A stretch of DNA of 13,096 nt, from contig CALMCK010000091.1 in assembly GCA_937862845.1 (NCBI GenBank), positions 1-13,096 on the forward strand, read 5' to 3'. A program made the position numbers and the translations under genes. Numbering within the stretch: the stretch's first letter is position 1; each line of letters opens with the position of its first letter. Below the pieces are notes generated by a model. The model made no database searches. It worked only from the letters and a program-made list of their open reading frames with translations, and was not told the DNA's origin. This DNA comes from an uncultured Burkholderiaceae bacterium (GTDB taxonomy: Bacteria; Pseudomonadota; Gammaproteobacteria; Burkholderiales; Burkholderiaceae). Shown piece after piece: positions 1 to 6,024 of the stretch.

Positions 1-248
1 CGCATTCATTACAGTTGCTATAGAATGCTTCAGATTTGAGTGGTGAATTTGATACAGACTGCATCCTTACGACCCTGCACCATGGATTGTTTAGACGTGC
101 ATTAATCAAAGTCGATCCTTTGTGAATCAACGACACCTTAAGTCAATTGGCCGACACGACCACAGCCGAGGTGAATTTATCTCGATGTGATTTAAACCGT
201 TGCCTATTCACGTTACAATACCGTTTAAAAATAACCACGGAGCGCACC
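1..248. other. Non-coding leader upstream of pyrC
   Basis: No gene can be supported here. The reading frame entering at base 2 stays open for only 14 codons before a TGA at 44-46. It could be the tail of an upstream gene, but it is too short to identify. The stretch 60-190 shows no strong hairpin, repeat or promoter. The last 60 bases carry a possible -10 box and the pyrC ribosome binding site, described separately. In-frame upstream codons exist from 147, but the translated extension has no likeness to dihydroorotase. Confidence 0.5.
191..242 (+). promoter_or_regulatory. Candidate pyrC promoter and SD, with a small leader stem
   Basis: TACAAT at 214-219 is a plausible sigma-70 -10 box. TTTAAA at 191-196 is a weak -35, 17 bp upstream. 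GGAG at 239-242 is a good Shine-Dalgarno sequence six bases before the ATG at 249. CCGT (221-224) can pair with ACGG (237-240), which would cover part of that SD. In enteric bacteria pyrC is controlled by a pyrimidine-sensitive start-site shift that decides whether an SD-masking hairpin forms. The likeness here is only suggestive: the stem is four base pairs and the start site is unknown. Confidence 0.3.
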
Positions 249-1286
249 ATGACCCACATTGACCTGATTCAACCCGATGATTTCCACGTGCATTTTCGCG
301 ATGATGCGGCGCTTGAGTTTACGGTGGCGCACACGGCGCGGCAGTTTGCCCGTGCGATGGTGATGCCTAATTTGAAGTCGCCTGTGGTGTCGACACGTTT
401 GGCGGCGGAGTATCTGGCGCGCATTGCTGCGGTGGCGCCGAGCGGCTTTGAGCCGATGATGACGCTGTATCTGACGGATAAAACCAGTGTGGGCGACATC
501 AATTGCTCGGTGGCGAATAACATCAAAGGCTTGAAGCTGTATCCTGCGGGTGCGACGACGAATTCGGATGCGGGTGTGACGTCGCTGGAGAAATGCGCGG
601 GTGCGCTGGAGAAGATGGAGGCGTTGGGTTTGCCGCTGTTGGTGCATGGTGAGGTGACGGATGCGGATGTGGATATTTTTGACCGTGAGGCGGTGTTTAT
701 TGACCGTGTGTTGATTCCGTTGCGTCGCCGTTATCCAAAATTAAAAGTGGTGTTTGAGCACATCACGACGGCGCACGCGGCGGAATATGTGGCGAGCTCG
801 GAGGAGGGCATTGCGGCGACCATCACGGCGCATCATTTGCTCTATAACCGCAATGCGATGCTGGTCGGCGGGATGCGGCCGCATTATTTTTGCTTGCCGA
901 TTCTCAAACGTGAGTCGCACCGTGAGGCTTTAATCGCGGCGGCGACGAGTGGTAATCCGCGCTTCTTCCTCGGCACGGACAGTGCGCCGCACGCACAGAG
1001 CGCGAAGGAGTCGGCGTGTGGCTGCGCGGGTTGCTACACGGCGCTGCATGCGATGGAGCTATATGCGACGGCATTTGAGCAGGCGGGCGCTTTGGACAAA
1101 CTTGAAGAGTTCGCGAGTTTGAATGGCGCGGCGTTCTATGGCCTGCCTGTGAATGAGCGGCGAATTCGTTTGGTGAAAGAAGATTGGGCTGTGCCTGCTG
1201 ATTTGCCTTTCGTCGATGGGCAAAAGTTAATTCCGTTGAATGCGGGCGAGACGATGGGGTGGAAGTTTGCGGGGTTGGTGGATTGA
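249..1286 (+). CDS. pyrC: Dihydroorotase, class II (PyrC)
   Basis: This enzyme closes N-carbamoyl-L-aspartate to L-dihydroorotate in de novo pyrimidine synthesis, in the cytoplasm. The product from ATG 249 is 345 residues, close to the E. coli enzyme (about 348). It starts MTHIDLIQPDDFHVHFRD, with the metal-binding HxH at residues 13 and 15. The lysine expected to be carboxylated is K96, in KLYPAGATTNS. Further metal ligands are H133 (LVHGE) and H171 (FEHITT), and the catalytic aspartate is D244 (GTDSAPH). All family hallmarks are present. The start at 249 is preferred over the in-frame codon at 147 because GGAG lies six bases upstream and homology begins there. No terminator follows the stop; a REP pair begins 34 bp downstream. 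pyrF lies about 8 kb away in the same direction. Confidence 0.97.
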   Translation: MTHIDLIQPDDFHVHFRDDAALEFTVAHTARQFARAMVMPNLKSPVVSTRLAAEYLARIAAVAPSGFEPMMTLYLTDKTSVGDINCSVANNIKGLKLYPAGATTNSDAGVTSLEKCAGALEKMEALGLPLLVHGEVTDADVDIFDREAVFIDRVLIPLRRRYPKLKVVFEHITTAHAAEYVASSEEGIAATITAHHLLYNRNAMLVGGMRPHYFCLPILKRESHREALIAAATSGNPRFFLGTDSAPHAQSAKESACGCAGCYTALHAMELYATAFEQAGALDKLEEFASLNGAAFYGLPVNERRIRLVKEDWAVPADLPFVDGQKLIPLNAGETMGWKFAGLVD

Positions 1287-1320
1287 ATGATTAAGTGGGT
1301 TGAAATCAAACACAACATCG

Positions 1321-1475
1321 CGTAGGGCGGCTTGCCCTCAAGCCGCCATCTGTGCAAATCGGGCGTGTGTCCACAACTCGCTTTGCCCGAAGACCAAAAC
1401 ATCAACAACCAATCTTTTCACATTCAAGCGACATGGGCGCACGAACATGGCGGCTTGAGGGCGAGCCGCCCTACG
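1321..1475. repeat. Inverted REP pair 1 (family A composite, no transposase)
   Basis: Two REP hairpins face each other. The left unit (1321-1349) reads CGTAG, then a 9-bp stem GGCGGCTTG / CAAGCCGCC around loop CCCT. The right unit (1447-1475) is its inverted copy, with one change in the stem (CGAGCC for CAAGCC on the + strand). The GTAG tetranucleotide is at the outer edge on both sides, so the element has about 29-bp near-perfect terminal inverted repeats. The interior of about 97 bp holds two boxes shared with the other family A pairs: GCAAATCG at +33 from the left edge, and ATTCAAGCGACATGG near +101. It sits between pyrC and the DUF3025 gene. GTAG-headed hairpins are the known substrates of REP-associated tyrosine transposases. 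Confidence 0.93.
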
Positions 1476-1543
1476 AGGTTGGTGTGGTTTTTTATTCGAT
1501 GCTTTCCCATATTTTGTCCTTATTATTTTTTAATGTATGAACC

Positions 1544-2383
1544 ATGCCTTTGCCTCTTTCCGAACAATCCATCATCAATTGGTCTGCGCCGTGGTTGGCG
1601 CATTTGCCGTCTGTGTGCCGCGAGGTGGCGTCGTCTGCCGATTTAAAAGCCGCTTTGAATGCGGCTTTGTTGCATTCTGCTGCGCCTGTTTTGTCGGGCG
1701 GCGGTCTGCCTCTGCACTTTATCGCGCAGGCCGATTTGCCTGCGGGTGCGGCGTATGAGTCGCACATTCACGCGACGGGTGGTGTGCCGACACGGTTAAA
1801 TTTGCATGATTTTTTCAATGCGTGCATTTGGCTGACGTTCCCCAAAACCAAGGCGGTGTTGAACGCGCGGCAGGCGGCGCAGATTGAGCTGCTCGGTGTG
1901 ACCCATGAGCGCGGTATGGCGCGCGATGCGTTGACGCTGTTTGATGAAAACGCGGCGATTTTGGTGGCGTCGGATGCGCGGATTTCGGATGCGCTGCGCC
2001 GATTTGATTGGGGCAATGCCTTGATTGCGCCGCGCGCGCATTGGGATGAACCCTTTCACCCACGCGCGGATGCGCGGGCGGCGCTGTATGGTTTTGGGCA
2101 TGCATTGCTCGAAAAACTCACGCAGCCGCGCAAGGCGATGTGCGCGCACACTTGGGTGATTGAGGTGGCGGCGGATTGGTTTGCGTTGCCATTGCACGCG
2201 CGCTTGGCGGATTTGGATGCGCGGTTGGCGGCGCAGCTGGCGGTGATTGAGCTCAACCCGCGTGATTTTTGCCCGTTGCCTGTGTTGGGCGTGCCGCATT
2301 TTGATGCGGACAATGCGGATGAAACGTTTTACAATGACGCGCGGGTGTTTCGCAGCGGGCGTTTGCGGTTATCGCAGTTGTAG
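1544..2383 (+). CDS. DUF3025 domain protein
   Basis: The 279-residue product is recognised as a DUF3025 protein, a family of unknown function found mainly in beta- and gammaproteobacteria. The family-like parts are the central stretch GGVPTRLNLHDFFNACIWL with FPKTKAVLNARQ (residues about 80-107), then ALTLFDENAA, and a C-terminal half with GHALLEKLTQPRKAMCAH. No signal peptide, membrane helix or familiar catalytic motif is visible, so it is probably cytoplasmic. No good Shine-Dalgarno sequence precedes ATG 1544. That start is kept because it gives the usual family length. The stop TAG (2381-2383) is part of the GTAG head of a REP hairpin, so the last residues may have been changed by that insertion. 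Lying downstream of pyrC with a REP pair between, it probably has its own promoter. No function is proposed. Confidence 0.85.
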   Translation: MPLPLSEQSIINWSAPWLAHLPSVCREVASSADLKAALNAALLHSAAPVLSGGGLPLHFIAQADLPAGAAYESHIHATGGVPTRLNLHDFFNACIWLTFPKTKAVLNARQAAQIELLGVTHERGMARDALTLFDENAAILVASDARISDALRRFDWGNALIAPRAHWDEPFHPRADARAALYGFGHALLEKLTQPRKAMCAHTWVIEVAADWFALPLHARLADLDARLAAQLAVIELNPRDFCPLPVLGVPHFDADNADETFYNDARVFRSGRLRLSQL

Positions 2384-2464
2384 GGTGGGCAGTGCCCACC
2401 AGTACCACGCACTACCCATGCGTCTTTTCTGTGCAAGGGTTTGGTGGGCAATGCCCACCCTACG
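2380..2464. repeat. Inverted REP pair 2 (family B, GGTGGGC stem)
   Basis: This is a second REP family with the same outer GTAG but a different stem. The left unit (2380-2400) reads GTAG then GGTGGGC-AGT-GCCCACC. The right unit (2443-2464) reads GGTGGGC-AAT-GCCCACC then CTACG. The two face each other across about 42 bp. Together they fill most of the gap between the DUF3025 gene and argJ. The left GTAG contains the DUF3025 TAG stop, and the right edge lies 12 bp before the candidate argJ -10 box. The different stem suggests mobilisation by another RAYT, or broader specificity of the one here; neither can be decided from this window. Confidence 0.88.
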
Positions 2465-2475
2465 CCAATTTATTT

Positions 2476-2493
2476 TACAATCTTTTTCGAGGG
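2476..2493 (+). promoter_or_regulatory. Candidate argJ -10 box and SD
   Basis: TACAAT at 2476-2481, in the context TTTTACAAT, is a plausible -10 box. A -35 box 17 bp upstream would lie inside the right arm of the family B REP and is not convincing. GAGGG at 2489-2493 is a strong Shine-Dalgarno sequence six bases before ATG 2500. If the -10 is used, the transcript starts only about 12 nt before the start codon, so the box may be coincidental. Confidence 0.3.
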
Positions 2494-2499
2494 CACACC

Positions 2500-3723
2500 A
2501 TGGCAGTCAATTTTCCCAACATCACCGCTGAGCAACTCCACCCCGTCGCGGGCGTCGAGCTCGGTTTCGCGCAAGCTGGCATCCGTAAAGCGGACAAAAA
2601 AGATGTGCTGGTGATTCGCCTCGCCGAGGGCGCAACGGTCGCGGGTGTGTTCACGACCAATGCGTTTTGTGCCGCACCAGTGACCTTGTGCAAAACGCAC
2701 CTCGCTTTGAACCAAGGCATCCGCGCACTGCTGGTCAACACAGGCTGCGCGAACGCAGGCACGGGCGCGCTCGGATTGGCGAATGCAGAATCGAGCTGTG
2801 CTGAACTGGCGGGTTTGCTCGGTTGCGACGCGACACAGATTTTGCCGTTCTCCACAGGCGTGATACTCGAACATCTGCCGATGGATAAATTACTCGCGGG
2901 TTTACCCGCAGCGATTACAAATCTAAAACAAGACAACTGGCACAACGCCGCGCAAGCGATCATGACCACCGACACGCTGCCCAAAGCGGCGTCACGTCAA
3001 ATCAACATCAACGGCACGACCATCACACTCACAGGCATATCCAAAGGCGCGGGCATGATTAAGCCCAACATGGCGACCATGCTCGGCTACGTCGCAACCG
3101 ATGTCGGCATCGCACAAAATGAATTAAACGCACTGGTAAAAACCGTCGCCGACGCGTCATTTAACAGCATCACCATCGACGGCGACACCTCAACCAACGA
3201 CTCATTCATCGTCATGGCGTCTGGCGCAAGCGGCGTTTTTGTCTCGCAAGGCACAGCAGAGTTTGAGCAATTCGCCGACGCACTGCAAAGCATTTCCACC
3301 GAGCTCGCCCAACTCATCGTGCGCGACGGCGAAGGCGCGACGAAGTTCATGAGCATCGTCGTGCAAGGCGCACAAAACAAAACCGAAGCCAAACGCATCG
3401 CCTACAGCGTCGCGCACTCGCCACTGGTCAAAACCGCCTTCTACGCCAGCGACCCGAACCTCGGCCGCATCCTCGCCGCCATCGGCTACGCGGGCGTCAA
3501 GGATTTGAATGTCGATGCGATTGATTTATACCTCGACGATGTGCACGTCGCCACGCAAGGCGGACGGCATCCTGACTACACCGAAGCCATGGGCCAAGCC
3601 GTCATGAACCAAGCCGAAATCACCGTGCGGATTGTTTTGAACCGAGGCAACGTCGATGACACCGTGTGGACGTGTGATTTTTCGCATGAATATGTGAGCA
3701 TCAATGCAGATTATCGGAGCTAA
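2500..3723 (+). CDS. argJ: Bifunctional glutamate N-acetyltransferase / ornithine acetyltransferase (ArgJ)
   Basis: ArgJ moves the acetyl group from N-acetylornithine to glutamate, recycling acetyl in arginine synthesis. Many versions also acetylate glutamate from acetyl-CoA. The 407-residue product carries the self-cleavage site KPNMATML, where T193 becomes the N-terminal nucleophile of the beta chain. It also has the oxyanion-hole pair T119-G120 in FSTGVI, and the typical C-terminus ending in NADYRS. Sequence alone does not separate mono- from bifunctional forms; the call follows the general proteobacterial type. ATG 2500 is chosen because GAGGG precedes it and the family N-terminus (VAGVELGFAQAGIRK) follows. 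The open frame back to 2392 only translates a REP. In Burkholderiales argJ is usually followed by the DUF815 gene; here a RAYT island separates them. Confidence 0.97.
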   Translation: MAVNFPNITAEQLHPVAGVELGFAQAGIRKADKKDVLVIRLAEGATVAGVFTTNAFCAAPVTLCKTHLALNQGIRALLVNTGCANAGTGALGLANAESSCAELAGLLGCDATQILPFSTGVILEHLPMDKLLAGLPAAITNLKQDNWHNAAQAIMTTDTLPKAASRQININGTTITLTGISKGAGMIKPNMATMLGYVATDVGIAQNELNALVKTVADASFNSITIDGDTSTNDSFIVMASGASGVFVSQGTAEFEQFADALQSISTELAQLIVRDGEGATKFMSIVVQGAQNKTEAKRIAYSVAHSPLVKTAFYASDPNLGRILAAIGYAGVKDLNVDAIDLYLDDVHVATQGGRHPDYTEAMGQAVMNQAEITVRIVLNRGNVDDTVWTCDFSHEYVSINADYRS

Positions 3724-3743
3724 AGCACCCGCCCCACATCCCA

Positions 3744-3899
3744 CGTAGGGCGGCTTGCCCTCAAGCCGCCATCTACGCAAACCGATGCAATTGGCAACAA
3801 GCAAATACCCCGTACACAATCTATTGGCATGCATGTTTCATCATGGATTCAAACGACATGGACATGACCGAAGGCGGCATGAGGGCAAGCCGCCCTACG
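3744..3899. repeat. Inverted REP pair 3 (family A, left flank of RAYT)
   Basis: The left unit (3744-3772) is identical to the left unit of the pair at 1321, including the 9-bp stem and CCCT loop. The right unit (3873-3899) is inverted, with one stem mismatch (GGCGGCATG where the others have GGCGGCTTG). The interior has GCAAACCG at +33 and ATTCAAACGACATGG near +103, the same boxes at the same places as in the other two family A pairs. The pair starts 20 bp after the argJ stop and ends 18 bp before the RAYT start codon. Confidence 0.93.
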
Positions 3900-3917
3900 A
3901 TAAATGGAATGCACTCA

Positions 3918-4406
3918 ATGAGCAATTTTCGGCGCAATTACCAAGCAGGCGGCACATACTTTTTCACCGTCGTGAGTAAAAATCGTGCGCCGATTTTCAC
4001 CGAGCCACACGTCTGGGCATTGCTCAAAGAAGGCATCAGTCTCGCCCGGGCGAACCGCCCCTTTGAAATTGATTCGTTGGTTTTATTACCCGACCATCTA
4101 CACACCATCTGGACGCTGCCCGAAGGTGATTTTAACTATTCAGTCCGCTGGCAAGAAATCAAACGATGGGTATCGCGCCAACTTGGACACAGTATTTGGC
4201 AACCGAGGTTTTGGGAGCACACCATTCGTGACGAGCGTGATTTTCAGCAGCACATGGATTATGTGCATTACAATCCTGTCAAACACGGCTTGAGCAACAC
4301 CGCCGCCGATTGGGCTTATTCTACATTTCACCGACACGTCAAACTCGGTAACTACCCACCTGATTGGGACGGCGCAAATGAGTTAGAAATCCCATACGAT
4401 GACTAA
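3918..4406 (+). CDS. REP-associated tyrosine transposase (RAYT, Y1/HUH family)
   Basis: This is a single-strand DNA transposase of the IS200-like Y1 class, the type that cuts REP hairpins at a GTAG head. The product is 162 residues from ATG 3918 and begins MSNFRRNYQAGGTYFFTVV, a typical RAYT start. The HUH metal motif is DHLHTIW, with H60 and H62. The nucleophile is most likely Y115, in DYVHYNPVKHGL. RFWEHTIRDERDF is another family block. The part between IKRWVSRQLG and IWQPRFWEH looks shorter than in many relatives, which carry an Arg/Lys-rich stretch there. All catalytic residues are present and the frame is intact, so it may be active. In-frame ATGs at 3843 and 3909 exist; the first would translate a REP and is rejected. 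It probably depends on weak or read-through transcription, since no clear promoter is visible. Confidence 0.93.
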   Translation: MSNFRRNYQAGGTYFFTVVSKNRAPIFTEPHVWALLKEGISLARANRPFEIDSLVLLPDHLHTIWTLPEGDFNYSVRWQEIKRWVSRQLGHSIWQPRFWEHTIRDERDFQQHMDYVHYNPVKHGLSNTAADWAYSTFHRHVKLGNYPPDWDGANELEIPYDD

Positions 4407-4414
4407 ACCGCCGA

Positions 4415-4570
4415 CGTAGGGCGGCTTGCCCTCAAGCCGCCGTTTGTGCAAACCGACACCGCATCAATAAGCGCATGTGCCCGCACACTGATATGTGCAT
4501 GCATCGCTCACCGTCAATTCAGTCGGCATGGATGTTCAAGCTTGGCGGCTTGAGGGCAAGCCGCCCTACG
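4415..4570. repeat. Inverted REP pair 4 (family A, right flank of RAYT)
   Basis: The left unit (4415-4443) has CGTAG plus the intact GGCGGCTTG-CCCT-CAAGCCGCC hairpin. The right unit (4544-4570) is its inverted copy with a perfect stem. The interior has GCAAACCG at +33 and ATTCAGTCGGCATGG near +102, matching the boxes of the other family A pairs, while the sequence between has diverged. It starts 8 bp after the RAYT stop and ends 36 bp before the start of the DUF815 gene. The left arm could also act as a stem at the 3' end of RAYT mRNA, but no T-run follows. Confidence 0.93.
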
Positions 4571-4606
4571 ATAATTGAGCCACAAAAAATTCCAACAGAG
4601 AAATAT

Positions 4607-5494
4607 ATGAACCCAGAACTCCTCAACCACACCCTCACTCAACTCTCCGACACCCTCGCACGTGCCAATCTTTTATTGCCGAGCACGGCGCAGGACGTCG
4701 ATTGGTCGGCGCATGCGTATCTGTGGCAGGTGCGCCACGGGCGCGGCTTCCTCGAAGGCCTCAAAGACCCACGTTTACAAAACCTCGATGAGTTGCAATC
4801 GATTGACCGCCAAAAAAATGCGGTGCTGCAAAACACTTTGCAGTTCATCCACAAACTACCTGCGAACCACGTCTTGCTGACGGGTGCGCGTGGCACGGGC
4901 AAGTCGTCTTTGGTGCGCGCGTGTTTGGCTGAGTATGCGGCGCAGGGTTTGCGCGTGATTGAGGTGGAGAAGGACCATCTGGGTGATTTGCCGCAGATTG
5001 TTGATTTGATTCGGCATCGGCCCGAGCGCTTCATTGTGTTTTGCGATGATTTGGCTTTTGAAGCGCAGGACTCGGGTTATAAATCGTTGAAAACGGTGCT
5101 CGATGGTTCGTTTAACGGCTACGCGGAAAACGTGCTGGTGTACGCGACGTCAAACCGCCGTCATTTGTTGCCCGAATACGATTCGGACAATGTCGGTTAC
5201 TCGCACCCGTCTGATTCTGAGCTGCATCCGTCGGAAACGGTGGAAGAAAAAATCGCGTTGTCTGAGCGCTTTGGGCTGTGGTTGAGTTTTTATCCGTTTA
5301 AGCAAAACGATTATTTGAGCATTGTCGATGCGGCGTTGAGTCGTTTTGGCTGGGTCGCTTCGAGCGATGATGATGCGGCGGACATGCGCGCGGCGGCGTT
5401 GCAGTTCACCCTTGAGCGTGGTTCGCGCAGTGCGCGGGTGGCGCAGCATTTCGCACGGCAGTGGGCAGGTGCGGCGGCGTTGGCGAAAACCTGA
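4607..5494 (+). CDS. DUF815 family AAA+ ATPase
   Basis: The 295-residue product is a predicted cytoplasmic P-loop ATPase of the DUF815 family, whose cellular role is not established. The Walker A motif is GARGTGKS at residues 93-100, with K99 and S100. Walker B is FIVFCDDL, with D147 and D148. The family block LVYATSNRRHLLPEY follows, and then ERFGLWLSFYPF. ATG 4607 is chosen because AGAGAAA lies just upstream and the product then has the usual length. An open frame runs back to 4475, but the extra residues translate a REP unit (GGLRASRPT). In Burkholderiales the gene commonly sits between argJ and mutT, as it does here apart from the RAYT island. mutT starts 94 bp downstream. Confidence 0.9.
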   Translation: MNPELLNHTLTQLSDTLARANLLLPSTAQDVDWSAHAYLWQVRHGRGFLEGLKDPRLQNLDELQSIDRQKNAVLQNTLQFIHKLPANHVLLTGARGTGKSSLVRACLAEYAAQGLRVIEVEKDHLGDLPQIVDLIRHRPERFIVFCDDLAFEAQDSGYKSLKTVLDGSFNGYAENVLVYATSNRRHLLPEYDSDNVGYSHPSDSELHPSETVEEKIALSERFGLWLSFYPFKQNDYLSIVDAALSRFGWVASSDDDAADMRAAALQFTLERGSRSARVAQHFARQWAGAAALAKT

Positions 5495-5588
5495 CCCTTC
5501 GCCACACGTTTTTTGATGCGCGCTGTGTCCCGCGATTGGCGGCGCTCATGGCGGCTGTGATTTCCTAATTATTTTTTGATAAGTGACC

Positions 5589-6017
5589 ATGACCACAAAA
5601 ATCATTGATGTCGCCGTCGGTGTTTTGATTCATTCAAACAACGAGGTTTTATTTGCACAACGACCAGAGGGCAAACCGATGGCGGGCTACTGGGAATTTC
5701 CGGGTGGCAAACTGGAGCTCGGTGAGTCGGTGCACGATGCGCTCGCCCGTGAGCTGCATGAGGAAATCGGCGTGGACATCGGCGCATCCGAGCACTGGCG
5801 CATGATTGAGCACGTTTACCCACACGCGCATGTGCGGTTGCATTTTCAAATCATTCGTGCGTGGACGGGTGACATGCACGGCAAAGAAAACCAAGCCTTG
5901 CACTGGCAAGCCCTGCGCTTTAATCCCGATGGCCGTTTATACGCGCCCGACACGCAGCCGATTTTGCCTGCGACCGAGCCATTGTTGCCTGAGCTGGCGG
6001 ATTTTTTAGCGCGTTGA
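5589..6017 (+). CDS. mutT: 8-oxo-dGTP diphosphatase (MutT-type Nudix hydrolase)
   Basis: This enzyme is expected to hydrolyse 8-oxo-dGTP to the monophosphate and so clear an oxidised mutagenic nucleotide. The 142-residue product has a complete Nudix box at residues 40-62: G40, E46, REL at 54-56, E58-E59 and G61-V62. The N-terminus (IDVAVGVLI) and QRPEGKPMAGYWEFPGG are typical of MutT itself rather than other Nudix enzymes. Some relatives carry a C-terminal thiamine-phosphate-synthase-like domain; this one does not. The start is ATG 5589; an in-frame GTG at 5583 is possible. No strong Shine-Dalgarno sequence is visible. The 94 bp upstream contain nothing notable. The gene converges on glsA with only 7 bp between the stop codons and no clear terminator. 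Confidence 0.92.
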   Translation: MTTKIIDVAVGVLIHSNNEVLFAQRPEGKPMAGYWEFPGGKLELGESVHDALARELHEEIGVDIGASEHWRMIEHVYPHAHVRLHFQIIRAWTGDMHGKENQALHWQALRFNPDGRLYAPDTQPILPATEPLLPELADFLAR

Positions 6018-6024
6018 TGGGTCG

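Larger units (their letters stand above)
3744..4570 (+). mobile_element. REP-pair / RAYT / REP-pair unit
   Basis: A single transposase gene is bracketed by two full family A REP pairs, at 3744-3899 and 4415-4570. The two flanks are near-colinear copies: the same length, boundaries exactly 671 bp apart, and related interiors. The bases just outside both right edges also agree (CTACGATAA). The RAYT begins 18 bp after one pair and stops 8 bp before the other, so the block is compact. The layout matches the known link between RAYT genes and the REPs they use. Whether the whole 827 bp moves as one unit is inference. No target-site duplication is seen, and none is expected for HUH single-strand transposition. 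Confidence 0.7.

Noticed and set aside
2..46. Tail of an upstream gene or transposase at the left edge
   Set aside because: Only 14 codons with no recognisable motif; any identification would be a guess.
147..248. 34-codon N-terminal extension of pyrC
   Set aside because: The extension has no likeness to dihydroorotase, crosses the candidate -10 box, and a good SD precedes the ATG at 249.
1796..2299. Long open frame on the - strand inside the DUF3025 gene
   Set aside because: Its Arg/His/Gln-rich composition is typical of an antisense shadow of GC-biased coding sequence, and it has no family motif.
2392..2499. N-terminal extension of argJ
   Set aside because: It only translates the family B REP pair and the leader; the family start and a strong SD are at 2489-2500.
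1321..4570. CRISPR array, suggested by repeated palindromic units
   Set aside because: Units alternate in orientation, spacing is not regular at the CRISPR scale, genes lie between them, and no cas genes are present. They fit REPs.
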